64,000 nt of DNA. It comes from Pleurodeles waltl. Lineage: Eukaryota; Chordata; Amphibia; Caudata; Salamandridae. Position 1 is the stretch's first letter; the number at the start of each line of letters is the position of its first letter. The translations under genes were made by a program, and so were the position numbers. The notes under the pieces were generated by a model. That model was given only the letters and a program-made list of their open reading frames with translations, had not been told where the DNA came from and did no database searches. The stretch is from NCBI RefSeq assembly GCF_031143425.1, contig NC_090447.1, positions 23,099,426-23,163,425 of the forward strand, in the 5' to 3' direction. Positions 33,923-45,471 of the stretch are shown here, piece by piece.

Positions 33923-34201
33923 TCAAATGTGTGTAGTTTCAACTACCAGGTCTGGCTGTGGAAAGTAGACTGAGAGCTCCATGATGTGGTTAAGGTGGAA
34001 GGGTGATCCTATGTTGGTGAGAAATTCAGGGGTGGTTTTGATAACAAACGTATCTTTGTGAACCAGAATGAAAGGTTCTTGGAGGGTGACTGACTGCAAT
34101 TTACTAGTGCATCTAAGGGAAGTAATTGCTATCAGAAAGGCCACTTTCCAGGAAAATAACTTCAGGAGGCATGAGTGTAAAGGTGCAAAGGGTGGCCCCA
34201 T
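33923..34201 (-). pseudogene. DIRS tyrosine recombinase fragment
   Basis: The 92-residue open frame contains LKLFSWKVAFLIAITSLRC and SPFHLNHIMELS. These match the core of DIRS tyrosine recombinases (the 'KTAFLVAITSARR' and 'PFHLN' blocks). The catalytic Arg of 'SARR' reads Leu-Arg-Cys here. The enzyme would integrate circular DIRS DNA. It is a fragment of a decayed copy. Confidence 0.65.
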
Positions 34202-34514
34202 AAATTGTGAGGACTAGATTAAGGCTCCATATTAGGGCAGAAGGTATTCTGCGAGGTATGATTGTCTTAAGACCCTCCACGAATGCCTTGATTGTTGGAA
34301 TTCTATGAAATGGTTAATGTTCCTTGTTTTGCATGGAGGCTGCAACAGTAGCTGTTTGTAAGTGCATTTATGTGTAGGTGAACCTGACTTCTCCTGATGT
34401 AAAAAGTAACAGATAAAGTTCTGGGTGTTAGGCTTTAGTGGGTTCTGGTCTTTGAATATGCAGTAGTGAAGACACCTTTTCCACTTTGCGGCAAAGCAGC
34501 CCTATGTAATGAGT

Positions 34515-35375
34515 CTACATGCCTCCCACAGAATGATTGGGCCTTCCTGAGGGAGGTGCCAGATTGCTAGGTTGAGGGATTTGAGGTCTGGTATGGTCTT
34601 CTCGCCTTGTGTGAGAATGCCTGGCCTGAGGGGAGATTCTTAGAGGGACTGACAGACATTTCCTGGAGTCGCAGGTGTGCCTGACCAAGGTGGGAGCCAT
34701 CAGGAAGAGCATCAGAGATGTTTGCCACATATTCCTGACCATGCACAGGAGAAGTGGGAGAGGAGGAAACGCGTAGACAAAGAACCCTGACCACACTGCA
34801 TTTACCATGGACTGGTGGTACCCAGAGGAGAAGATTGGGCATTTTCTGTTTTGGAGGTGGAGAACAGGTCTATTTGCAGGGTGTCCCACTGATGGAAGTA
34901 TCTTTGTAAAACTTACGGGGGAATTCCCACTCATGAACTTGATGCATCATCCTAAGCAGGTCTGCAAAGTCGTTGTTCACCCTCTGAAATTACACTAAGG
35001 GATGTATTTCTTGGCAGAACGACCAATGCCAGATCCCCTGTGCTCGTGATGAGAACTGGGAATAGTGCGTGTTTCTGTAGGTAATAAAAAGCATTTATGT
35101 TATCCGTCTTAATGAGAACTTTTGCACCTTTTTTTGCAACTTTGGTGGAGATGGTCTGGGCTGAGGGAAAGTCTGCGGGGTGGGATGTCAAGGGGGGTGA
35201 CAGAAGATCTTTGCAATAGGCATGGTGAACCATTGCTAAAACTCTCTTGTCTAATGTGATTTTCTTCCAGTGAGAGAGGAAATCTTATATTCAGCCCCCC
35301 AACAGGTGATGTGTGATCAAGGGAGAGGTGGGGCAAGTCACTGCTCAGACGTGAATGCATCTTGATTGGAGCCAC
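34515..35375 (-). pseudogene. DIRS RNase H region, decayed
   Basis: The minus frames 35233-34952 (KVLIKTDNINAFYYLQKH, then LALVVLPRNTSLSV) and 34934-34515 (LHLQNRKCPIFSSGYHQS, then YAFPPLPLL) show the RNase H domain of DIRS-type elements and the conserved sequence after it. The frames are shifted relative to each other. Upstream (higher coordinates) the reading is replaced abruptly by a 48-bp minisatellite. Confidence 0.65.
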
Positions 35376-35390
35376 GTCTGCCCTTCCTCT

Positions 35391-35916
35391 GTTATTACCC
35401 TTGTATGTACCTTAGTGTAATCCCTGTGAGCCTGCTGGTTATTACCCTTGTATGTACCCTTAGTGTAATCCCTGTGAGCCTGCTGGTTATTACCCTTGTA
35501 TGTACCCTTAGTGTAATCCCTGTGAGCCTGCTGGTTATTACCCTTGTATGTACCCTTAGTGTAATCCCTGTGAGCCTGCTGGTTATTACCCTTGTATGTA
35601 CCCTTAGTGTAATCCCTGTGAGCCTGCTGGTTATTACCCTTGTATGTACCCTTAGTGTAATCCCTGTGAGCCTGCTGGTTATTACCCTTGTATGTACCCT
35701 TAGTGTAATCCCTGTGAGCCTGCTGGTTATTACCCTTGTATGTACCTTAGTGTAATCCCTGTGAGCCTGCTGGTTATTACCCTTGTATGTACCCTTAGTG
35801 TAATCCCTGTGAGCCTGCTGGTTATTACCCTTGTATGTACCCTTAGTGTAATCCCTGTGAGCCTGCTGGTTATTACCCTTGTATGTACCTTAGTGTAATC
35901 CCTGTGAGCCTGCTGG
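35391..35916. repeat. 48-bp minisatellite, 11 copies
   Basis: The unit is TTATTACCCTTGTATGTACC followed by CTTAGTGTAATCCCTGTGAG and CCTGCTGG; three copies lack one base. The copies are virtually identical. The array lies between the Gag-like and RNase H-like parts of one DIRS copy, where the reverse transcriptase should be. Confidence 0.95.
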
Positions 35917-35954
35917 CGGAAGGTTTCCTGATGTCTTGACTGCGGCTAGTTGGG

Positions 35955-36348
35955 TTAAGTGGGCTTGGCTACTCCCCTGGGCTGTTGCTTGAGAAAGGAG
36001 CTTCGAGTGTCTTTAGTTTGTAGAGTGCCCCAAGACCTTGCAATCTTCGTATCCTGCTTTAATTTTGCAAGCCACTTGTCAACCCTGGAGCCAGAGATAC
36101 TCCCCGTTGAATGGGAAGTTGAGGAGACACTGAAGGACCTCAAGTTCACACCAGGAGATGCGAAGCTAAGTGTGGTGCCTAAGGAGAATGCTAGTCTTGA
36201 TGCCTCTAGAGGATGTGTCCACGGTGTCAAGCGCACAACGAATGTTGGTGTTCCATATGGTCTTGCCCTCAGACAACATCTCCTCCCCCCTCTTCCTCTG
36301 CTTTTTTGGACAGTGTGTTATCAGCTCCTGTATCTCCTCCCACTGCAA
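35955..36348 (-). pseudogene. DIRS Gag C-terminal region
   Basis: Minus frames 36348-36166 (SSRGIKTSILLRHHT) and 36236-35955 (VDKWLAKLKQDTKIARSWG) overlap with a frameshift. They resemble the end of the DIRS first protein ('ARRAWLR...', 'VDEALHKLKQDTEVAKSLG'). Same strand as the RNase H and recombinase parts at lower coordinates, so these pieces make up one element of about 3.7 kb. Confidence 0.55.
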
Positions 36349-36359
36349 CTGTCATAACG

Positions 36360-38559
36360 GGAGGAGACTAACAGACTTGCCTATGCTCTAGTGACCCTAT
36401 AGCTACCCTCCTATCCACTGCATCAATCCTTTTTCTTTCCTTTCAGGCAGCAATACATCACCTTAGGCTTCGGTTAAGGCTCTGTTTGCTGCTGGTATGA
36501 GCTAACAGGGAGTCAAGAGGGCCCTGGATGTTGATGTAAATAGGTTTACTAGGGCACGGATTGTTATTACTTCTCAACCCTGGGTGTTGGAGGAAGTATT
36601 TTGTAGATTGAGCCAATGGGGCGCGCTGACAATAAATACTTTAAGCTCTAACCATCTCAAAATAAGCCGGGTGGACTGAGGGTTTTGTGGGCAGGGGACA
36701 TTTGTGTTTGCAACTGAGTATCCCATTTACCAAACTAAACATGCATGAGTCAGTGGCTTAACATCAGTCCCTAATGAAATTTAGAACAACAAAAACCAAA
36801 AGAAGCAATAATCCAGTTAAATGAAAATGATATGCAGACCAAGAGTCTCCAACGCAAGCATCACAACTGGAATAGTGCAGATTAAAAAGAACAGAAGCAG
36901 CAGCCCCCCTCCTGGGTAAAACATGACCAATGTTCTCCTACCTTCTTTGAGTGCAACAGAGGTGCAAATAGTGGTCTGGTGTAATACACAGGTGCACACT
37001 AACAGCATCCATTGTTTGCACATGCAAAAGTAAAATAAACTAAAACAGGTAACACGTAACTAACAGAAAATCCATTCATTTGCTTTTACACCCACCGTGA
37101 AATGGCCTTGTATTATTTCCATTTGCATGCTTCCTCTGAAATTAATACTTATTTGTCCTCCAATCCTAATTTCAGAATATATTTCAAACATACAATTTGG
37201 AACAAGCAAACTATAACAATGTATATTAATCTATTTATTTCTACACTGCATAGGCATATGTGCAAGTTACCTGCACAACCTAATGTAAGAAAACGCTGCT
37301 TACTGCCTCACAAACTGGCTCCTTACAGAGGACAATAACTGTTAATGTGAGGTCTGTTCAGTGTGATTGTATCTCACTGCACGGATGTAAACATTTGTAC
37401 CCTGGTCTCCTTTAATAGCTCAGTTTAGAACTACATGACATAAGTTACCATTGTTGAGAGATATATAGCCGAGGTGTTTAAAGCTTGCTAAAGATCATTG
37501 CACCAAGTCTTGCATCAGGAGCACACACTGCCACAAGTCCAGCTAAGTTTCAACTTCACAACTATTTGAATTTTACTTGAGTTTTAGCATGGCTCAGTCA
37601 GAGGTCACCCACTGGGGGGGGGGGGGCGTTTTACAATCACGTGATGTGAAAATCTGAAAGCCCCTTTGTTTACTTGATGTGACACAACAGATTTTAAACA
37701 TATTTGAACAAAGCTTGAGCAAACAAATTCTGTTTTAGTAATAAGGAGTGCACTCAACAACTTGGAGACACCAGAGTAGCTTCTATGTCCTTAGCCTGAG
37801 TAGCGTGGAGACTTCAGAGCAGCTTGATTAGCATTAGGGCTCCAGAGCAGCTTGATCAGCATGGAGACCCCAGAACAGCTTACACATTCTTATCCTTTGC
37901 AGGAAGATGCAGCAGAAGTCCTATATGCAGGATGCCTTTTCAGAAGCGCTTCATTAGGTATTGATAGGAATGTGAGCCTTGTAGGTGCCTCACATCCCCT
38001 GATGGGTGTGGCCAAGGCCTACCATGATTCTTCCACCATGCCAAGATGAGATATTACTATAGTCCCTCCCCGGATCTCAGTCTCATTTCAATGGGTGAGG
38101 GCAAGAGTCATTTTATAGTGACTGAACTTAGCATGTCTGTAAGTCTGGAGGTGCACGCCTAATTATTGTTTGTTTGGCACATGATGAGAACCCTGGTGAA
38201 GTCCACGAAGTAAGAGACACAGAGATCTCCATCATAAACATGGATGAAATAAACAGTGAGCCAACGTGGCTGCTTGGAAGCTTCGTCGAAGCTTATCACT
38301 ATATCGGAATGAAGAATAACAAACATCATCGGCGATGCTTAGAACAGCACATATTACAGCGCCAGGGCCTTTGACCAGATTTCACCATCCGTTTCACAGT
38401 AAGTGCATGGGAATAAAAATAGAAAGTTATGAATTAGAGTGCACCATTGGGGTGGTTGTTATACTGGATAGCCCCATCGTTAAGTGAATGGTGGATGACC
38501 TTTAAGAGACGATGGACATATGTCAAGGTAAAGTTTGTCTCAAACGTGTTGGGCGTAGA
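36360..38559. other. No gene seen; includes the presumed TRPM2 3' UTR
   Basis: No frame gives a recognisable protein. The part next to 38560 must contain the TRPM2 3' UTR on the minus strand, but no polyadenylation signal can be assigned with confidence. A run of 14 G lies at 37613-37626. Three near-repeats of 'CAGAGTAGCTT / CAGAGCAGCTTGAT' occur at 37770-37880. Confidence 0.4.
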
Positions 38560-38685
38560 TTAGTAGTGCGCATCGAAGCTCTCTGCCACTCTCTGCAGGA
38601 TATCCTTCATGTTTGCATGCAGGGGAATTTTGTGGTCCACGATCTGCCAGCGGCTGGAAACAGTGGGGCCAACGTCAAGATGATT
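38560..38685 (-). CDS. trpm2: TRPM2, last coding exon
   Basis: On the minus strand a CTTTCTATTGCAG acceptor leads at 38685 into 41 codons and a TAA stop (38562-38560). The residues RWQIVDHKIPLHANMKDILQ and the final ESFDAHY match the extreme C-terminus of TRPM2. TRPM2 is a Ca2+-permeable cation channel opened by ADP-ribose, whose human form ends ...RWQVVDRRIPLYANH... and ...FGAHY as I remember it. The segment is the last strand and helix of the cytosolic NUDT9-H domain. Phase 0 matches the exon at 41973. The frame is clean, so a functional host gene is likely. Confidence 0.9.
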   Translation of the reverse strand, partial: NHLDVGPTVSSRWQIVDHKIPLHANMKDILQRVAESFDAHY

Positions 38686-39170
38686 CTGCAATAGAAAGAG
38701 AGAGATATACAATTGAATACAGGATCTGCTTTGCTTGACCAGGATAAATTATTTTTTTCAATACAGTACTAAATTTGAAAAGTGTTAAATAGCCCCTTAC
38801 AGCAGCCAGAGACCAAAGTCAACTGAATCAAACTCAGTCACCTTTCATTGGGACACACCATCACTACAGAGCACACACAATCATGAGATGTGGAAACCAG
38901 TAAGACAGGCTCTTCTCCTTTGCAAATTGCCAAGCCCTGTGGCCAACCCCATGCCATGCACACACACAGAGAACTCGATCAGGCTTGCCCACTTGGTGTA
39001 CATAAGATGGGGCACTGTCACTTCCTAGGTATGGTGACGGAGGGCATACAAGCCAACAGATGCGATTAAGACAGGAGACTCCTAATTTTTAAAGCTAAAG
39101 CGACTTTAATATAGCTTGGTTTATGTCTTTGCACTCACGCCTTCTGATTTTTTCTTCCATAGAAAGATAT

Positions 39171-39549
39171 ACGGGGATTACGACCCCCTTCTCCGTCAGC
39201 GATTTCATGGCAGTAGCAATGCCATGAAAAGATTGGCAGGGAACGGGTGCAGGGGGCCCCAGGGGACCCCTGAACTACCCATGCACTTGACACAGCACGC
39301 CCAGGAAAGCACTGTTGCAATGTTCACTGTCTGCTTTCCAGACAGTGAACTTTGCGAGGGTGCTGGTGCCCCCTGCAGGCGACAGCATTGAGGCCGGCTC
39401 AATTACAACCTAGAGACAATGTTGTAGCCGGTTTCCCGCTAGGTCAGCTGGCAGAAACTCAGACGGGGAGTTCGTCATGTAGGCGGCGGCTACCGGGTCA
39501 GAAGTTTGGCAGACAGGCTTTCCTGTCCACCAAACTCATAATAGGGCCC
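39171..39549. mobile_element. Harbinger MITE in the last TRPM2 intron
   Basis: The left end ACGGGGATTACGACCCCC and, on the other strand, GGGCCCTATTATGAG resemble Harbinger ends, with TAT on both sides (39168-39170, 39550-39552). Internal blocks (TGCAGGGGGCCCCAGGGG, CACTGTCTGCTTTCCAGACAG) match those of 13193-13771 and 45472-46006. No coding sequence. Confidence 0.55.
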
Positions 39550-39554
39550 TATAT

Positions 39555-39789
39555 GCCAAAAAGGCACTTAACTCACTGGAATGGCCATTCCTCTGACTAT
39601 AATAAAATAATGGGCTTTGTCTCCTGCTGCTTCTCATGGATATCCCTCCCCTACATTGACCCAAGCACCAAGGTCAGAGTTAACGGCACTGTCTCTGAAG
39701 CCTTCTATCATTTAGTTCATTTAAATAATCCTACACCGAACATACTACACAAGGGATTGATAATTGAACATGGGAAGAGAAGAAAATAG
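39555..39789 (+). pseudogene. L1-like reverse transcriptase fragment
   Basis: The frame contains YIDPSTKVRVNGTVSEAF, which resembles the L1 reverse transcriptase block just before 'GTRQGCPLSP'. That following motif is not preserved. About 78 residues are open. Short dead fragment in a TRPM2 intron. Confidence 0.4.
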
Positions 39790-40526
39790 TAAATACCTCA
39801 GGAAGTATGACCAAGTAAGAATATTCTATCCCACTGTATGGGGGTGTTCACAAAAGCAAATAATTCTGGGATCAGTTTAGATCCCAAGTCATGGCAGTTA
39901 TGCGGGAAAAGTTTTGAACTGTAACCTCCTTCAGCGATGCTGAGGCTCTGGATAGACCTAATAGTATCACTATATAGTTGATTATACTGTAATATAGACT
40001 GGGGTCAAAGTGTGCCATCCCTGGAGCTCTGGGGAACATTATGGTTGCAGGTAGAGGAAGTGATGTAAAAGGCACACAGTGCTCTCACAAATTCAAGAAA
40101 ATTTGGGGACCACAAAGAAAACTATGATGTTACATGAAGACTGAAGAGGTGTTGGGACACCACAAAAGCCATGCCCTGCACCATCTTGTGCAGTATCCCA
40201 CAAAAGCAAGAAACAAATGATGGATTAACACTTGCAATGGGTCCAAACTGCAACAAAGTCAGCAAGGACCTCTATGGAAACTAAAATGCACATGTATGCG
40301 AAATCAGCAACTTTCTGGCAACATGGTACTGTCTTCTGTGATAACTGTGTAGTTGCTTTAAAATCCAGTAAAATATATTTTAAAAGACAAGATATCAGTG
40401 CACAAACTGACCTCAGAGTATTGGGTTAGGTGCTAGAAACAAAGTACCTTTATAAGTGAAAGCACTGGCTGGACATTGATGACATTGATTTTTTTGACTC
40501 AATTTGGATGTTTTATTGAATTCTGA

Positions 40527-40782
40527 GGCCCATATTTATACTTTTTGACGCACAACTGCGCCAACGCAGTTGTGCGTCACAAATTTTACCGCCGGCTAAC
40601 GCCATTCCAACGCACCATGCGGGCGCCTTATTTATGGAATGACGTTAGCCGGCGCTGCGGACTGGTGTGCGTAAAAAAAAATGACTCACACCAGGCAGCG
40701 CCGGCGTATGGGAAAATGGGGGTTGTGCGTCAAAAAATGGGGCAAGTCAGGTCTGAGGCAAAATTCATTGACCTCCATTGAC
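40527..40782. mobile_element. Inverted-repeat element (GGCCCATATTTATACTTT end), right side cut
   Basis: The left end GGCCCATATTTATACTTT is followed by a tight palindrome (GACGCACAACTGCG ... CGCAGTTGTGCGTC, 40549-40579) and a second one around GCCGGCTAACG / CGTTAGCCGGC (40592-40654). The right end is lost near the LTR fragment that begins at about 40783. No coding sequence. Confidence 0.4.
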
Positions 40783-41772
40783 ATGTGCCCTTCAAAACAT
40801 TTCCAGTGCACTGGGGACAGTTCCCCTCCCCAGCCTGTAACACCCACTTCCAAAGGCAGAGGGTGTAACACCCAACTCCCAAAGGAAATCCTTTGTTCTG
40901 CCTTCCTGGGCTCGAGCTGCTCGAGCAACAGGAGCGCAGAAACATGTCTGGGAGGTGGCAGCAGCTTGGACTGCCTGGATACCTTCAGAAGGCTGTAATG
41001 GCAGTACTGAGGGTCCTCTAAGGAGCCCCGAGAGTGTATGGGATCATACAACCAATGCTTGCAAAAGCCTTGGGGTATGATTCCTACATGTTTAATACCA
41101 AACATGGTCATATTCTGAGTTACCATTCTGGAGTTGGATGTAGGTGGTGTCCTATGTCCAGTACACGCGTAAAATAGCGTCCTCGAAATCACAAAGTCTG
41201 GGAAAACGGTCATGGAGGTTGTGGGGGCACCTCTGCTAGTGCAGGGGTGCCCTCTCACACAGGTACTCTGCACCCAGCCTTCAGGGCTGGAAGGCATGTA
41301 ATAAGGGTGACTTATGAGTGACCTGGTGCAGTGTAAATGGCAGTGAAAGGGTGCATGCGCCTTTTCACACAGGCTGCAATGTCAGTCCTGTAGAAGCCTT
41401 TGCATGGGCTCCCTATGGGTGGCAAAAGATATGCTGCAACCCATAGGGATCTCCTGGAACCCCAATACCCTGGGTACCTCAGTACCATATACTAGGGAAT
41501 TATAAGGGTGTTCCAGTATACCAATGTGTATTGGTGAAACTGGTCACTAGCCTGTTAGTGACAATTTAGAAAGCAGAGAGAGCCTAACCACTGAGGTTCT
41601 GGTTAGCAGAGCCTCAGTGAGACAGTTAGTCATCACACAGGGAACACATACAGGGCACACTTATGAGCACTGGGGCCCTGGCTGGCAGGGTCCCAGTGAC
41701 ACATACACTAAAACAACATGCATACAGTGAAATATGGGGGTAACATGCCAGGCAAGATGGTACTTTCCTACA
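40783..41772 (-). mobile_element. Partial, diverged LTR of the family at 50298
   Basis: On the minus strand it begins TGTAGGAAAGTACC at 41772. It then follows the 5' third of the 50298 LTR: 'TGTGTCACTGGGACCCTG', 'CTGTCTCACTGAGGCTCTGC', 'ACACCCTTATAATTCCC', 'CCCTATGGG'. It breaks off near 40783 at the equivalent of about 51430. Many substitutions show that it is older than the complete copy. Confidence 0.7.
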
Positions 41773-41972
41773 GGAGGTAATAACAAAAGTATGAAAATAT
41801 GGTGTTTCAATCTCCCCACTTTGCATTCACATCGGTGTGCCTGCCTCCAGGCCTCCTTAGTAAAGACTAAGCTGCACTAAGAATAGGACTGAATGATCGA
41901 AAATGGGGCAATGTTTGTGAACCAGATCTTTTCCAATTAACATATCATCATGAGCTTCACAATAGTTCTTAC

Positions 41973-42083
41973 CAATGTCAGCAGGTTAAGGTCTTCTGGG
42001 GATTCAAAGTGCACGTTGACTGCGCGTGTCTCCACCCACGCGTTGTCTGTGTTCCTTGGGTCATCCAGGTAACCATTGTACAC
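41973..42083 (-). CDS. trpm2: TRPM2, penultimate coding exon
   Basis: On the minus strand, after a GACCCTTACAG acceptor, 37 codons read [16 protein letters not shown], then [12 protein letters not shown], and end at a GTAAGA donor. 'DPRNTDNAW' is the hallmark shared by NUDT9 and the NUDT9-H domain of TRPM2. The following NVHFES resembles the TRPM2 version rather than NUDT9 itself. Phases are 0 at both ends and agree with the neighbouring exons. The domain binds ADP-ribose and gates the channel. Confidence 0.92.
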
Positions 42084-43585
42084 CTGTAAGGGTCAAATCA
42101 ATCGAGTTTGGTTTTATTGAGACAATAACATTAGATGTTTGCCTAGCCTCCCCTCCGTGACTGCCACACTTTTTATCTCTAATCTCTTCCTTCTAGTGTC
42201 AGTGTAGTTTTGCTGTGTCCAGTCTGCATACATCACCCTGCTGTGCCTCTAATGTTGCCTCCACCATATGATATGTAGGTATTGATGGAATCTGCCTGCT
42301 TTCATCTAATCCTATGCACTTATGTCAGCATTCTGCCTCCTTCTATGCCCTGCTATAACCTTTCTATTGCATCCAGCATGCTTCTATCCTATCTTTAGTG
42401 CTGAACCCTGCCTGTTTCACTTGTTCCATGTGGTCTTATATTGCAACATGTGTAGTTTATTTTTTTATGAATCATTTTATTGGTATTTGTAAACGAACAT
42501 AAAATCACAGTCACATTGTCTTGAGATACATGCATTTGTCTTGCAGCAATCATAAACAGGCAACAGAGGACCACCAATCCACACTCAATAAATAGCCCTT
42601 CTGGGAATTCCAGTCCAACAAAACCCTGATTTTAAGTCAAATCAAGCAGAATACTCCTGTATTCACCAAAATATTTTCAACTGCTTCTGTTTGCAACCCC
42701 ACACTCTGTAGATAAGCATTTCCAGGCTCATACAATGGTCCATCCCCTCTCACCAAACGTCCAGTGAATAGGGCCTCCACAGCATACAAGTTCTTGTAAT
42801 TCACACTTGTAGTAATTAGTGTCCCAATCCAAAGCAGTGCAGTTTTGAAGTGCCTTTATGCCTACATCAGCAGTTATGTGTAATTTTGGGTCTTTCCCCA
42901 ACCTGCACTTAGATACCTCTTCCAGAGTGTGGTAAATCCCTTTCCAGAAAAGGCCTCATTTTTCCAAAGTGCAAGCATGTGTGCATGCAGTCTTCTGTTT
43001 GACGTTGTCTTCTAAGGCACACTGTGGAGGCACCTTGAACACCTCTACAGAGCCTAACTCTGGTGAGGTAGGTTCAATGTAGATATCTTCGCTGACAAGT
43101 ATAAAATGCAATGCAGTGGCCAACTTTGGTGGAGTCAGCCTTCTCCCTGCCATTCACCATCTGTCAGTTTCCAACATCTTTCTCTCAAGCCTGACATAAC
43201 TTATCAATGGTATCTGATGTACTGATGAGCAAAGAGCAGTACATTTGGGATATCCTAAAATTCTTTAACTCTCCTTTTACTCCCTCATCATTAACTTTGT
43301 CTTAAGTGGATTGAGGAAGCTCTTTGAGATCTTTGAGGTCTGTTACGTCACATGACACATTTGGAGATACCGAAGAATTCCCCCTTGTAAAGTCCATATT
43401 CTTTCTTGATGTCTGCCGAAGAAGGCGCATCAGCTCACTCAGTCGATAAATCCCATTTGTGGCTCAGTCACAGAAGCCATGCAGCGTGAACACCCTGTTG
43501 AGCCTCTTTCCCATCCAAAATGAGGTCTCTTTAGTTAATGTACTCTGCTATCCCAAGTCCTTCAGATCGTTGTCCCACACTGTAA
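42084..43585. other. TRPM2 intron, no clear element
   Basis: Start of an 18.9 kb intron. A T-rich to A-rich transition near 42455-42500 read on the minus strand (CAATAAAATGATTCATAAAA) may be a LINE 3' tail; the 65-residue minus frame 43153-42956 upstream of it is not recognisable. Otherwise nothing supported. Confidence 0.35.
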
Positions 43586-43840
43586 TCAGAGGGGAGGGGT
43601 TTGGGGCTTACCCCCATAAAGTAGTTGTTGGATCTGAGAACCAGCTGGTGAGGGTGCTGGTGTGCTACGGACCAATACCGTATCCCTATCCCCACCAGTC
43701 AGCTTAGCGGGAACGTTGTAATACAATGTTCCTGCCAGTCAGCCAGGTGAGAACATTATAATACAATGGGTGGGTGCCACCGGCATGACAGCAGCGTCCC
43801 CCCCTTGGTGGGGCCACCAAATTCATAATGAGCTCTTATG
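43586..43840. mobile_element. Partial Harbinger-like MITE
   Basis: The right end, CACCAAATTCATAATGAGCTC near 43807-43833, resembles the inner-to-outer end of the other Harbinger MITEs (CACCAAACTCATAATAGGGC at 39549). The left end is not defined. No coding sequence. Confidence 0.3.
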
Positions 43841-43899
43841 TCCCTGCGATTTATTGTGTTGCTGTGGTACTGTCTGTCTGAGCCAGAATCCTGTCTGTT

Positions 43900-45113
43900 A
43901 ACAAAGAAAGTAGGAAAGCTTTAACAACCAGAGGGGCCACTCTGACCTGCAGGAGATGTTTGTGATACTATGTCTTCTTCATCAACTAGACAACTTAGAT
44001 TGATATTCTACCCAGGCTGCAAAAGATACAGAGGGTTTCAACAGGAAGGTTCAGAAAGATGGGAATTTCTAGTAAAAGGTTCTTTCTCTTGCTGCAGCAC
44101 AATAGGGATAGCTTTACTCTTGGGGATAAAAGAAAACTGGCCCTCTCACTGGGTCCAGTGATCCTCTAGACACTGCCGCTATGGTCTCATGTGTAGACTT
44201 TCATTGGCAACTTTGAATATGTAAGAGGACATGGATCCCATATGAAATATGTCTGGCTGTAAGGTTCCTAGAGCGTACAAGATGCTGGTACTTTTATCCA
44301 AATTGATGATGCTCATTCCAGTAATAGGAACATAATTTCTTCATCTGTATCCTAAGTCACACCAAGTGCCACAGATCCAGACTGGGTTTTGTAACAGATT
44401 TTATATGATTATCTATATCATAGGAAAAGGGAGATTGTTGTTTGAAGAACTTTGCTCACTTTCCCCGTGTCTTTTGCTTTGATGAGACATTCATTCAAGT
44501 ATGGCTGTATGAAGATTCTTTGATGATGAAAATGAGCTGCTGCTACTAATTGTATATGGAGAAGGTAGGAGTGGAAGACTTCAGATTAAAGTGGAAGATA
44601 GCATATTGGTAATGTGTTTTTCCTTTTTCAAACTGCAGGAATTTCATGTGTTTCTATGCTAGAGAAATCTGCAAGTATGCATCCTGTAGATCTACTACAG
44701 TTATCCAGTCCCTCTTCTTTTAGATGAGGAAGAATTTAATGAAGTGCTAAATATTTTCCTTTTCCTTCACTTGTTGGCTAGTCATAGACCCAAAATCGGT
44801 TTAAATTCCTTCTTGGGGCCCACCTTGGATACAAGAAATATCCTATATCTTGAGAAAATGCTTTTATCACTGTAAGGGGGAGGAACTGTCTCTTTAGATT
44901 GTTTTCAAATGAAGAAACGGCCTCCTTGAAAACTTCAGTTATATGGTACTCTGACACTGGTCTGGTGGAAATTAAGTTGGAGGCCTCTATAGGCCATTTG
45001 ATGGTTATTTCTTTTCTGTTTGGTCCTGCAGTAGCACTGGGAAGCCTTCGGCAGCCATGCGCTTTATAAAATCCCAAAATAAAAATAGAAATAGGTGCTC
45101 TGAAGCTAAGCAA
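43900..45113 (-). pseudogene. DIRS reverse transcriptase fragment
   Basis: Minus frames show FLYPRWAPRRNLNRF and, frame-shifted, a block like 'FLVSK...FKPIL', the first reverse transcriptase motifs. EDWITVVDLQDAYLQ near 44720-44680 follows; it contains the first catalytic Asp region of DIRS/Ngaro-type enzymes. The reading then decays with many stops to about 43900. It is a second DIRS copy in the window, on the same strand as the one at 32.7-36.3 kb. Confidence 0.5.
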
Positions 45114-45471
45114 GTAGATGTCTCACACAGCTGCTTGTGATGTTCTCCCACACTTTAAATGCTTAGTTAAATGCTTAGCTAGATTACAGTCCACTTGAGT
45201 GAATCATGATGGAGGGACAGTGCAAGAGAGTCATTGTCTGCTGCTGGATAGAGTTCACCCTGAAGAATTGCCGACTCTCACAGTAATCCTATGCTTCTAT
45301 GTCCTTGTCCTTGATAATAACAATAACTCTGGCTGTGTTGCTGCAATTATTGATGTTGTTGGTAAGCCCATTGAGGATATCTGCCCCTATGGTGTTTATA
45401 GATACAGTGATTCGTCTGCCTGAATTTGGGCTTGAATAATTTTTCTCTTCTCCTGAGCCAACAGTATCTTA

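Noticed and set aside
35366..35755. 129-codon frame of a repeated hydrophobic peptide resembling a membrane protein
   Set aside because: It is the translation of the 48-bp minisatellite, whose unit length is a multiple of three; it ends when a unit loses one base.
37613..37626. Run of 14 G as a possible regulatory G-quadruplex
   Set aside because: A single homopolymer without separate G-tracts nearby; could also be a sequencing artefact.
38174..38374. 66-codon plus-strand frame that looks acidic and balanced in composition
   Set aside because: It lies in the presumed TRPM2 3' UTR on the opposite strand and matches no family I know; no splice sites support an exon.
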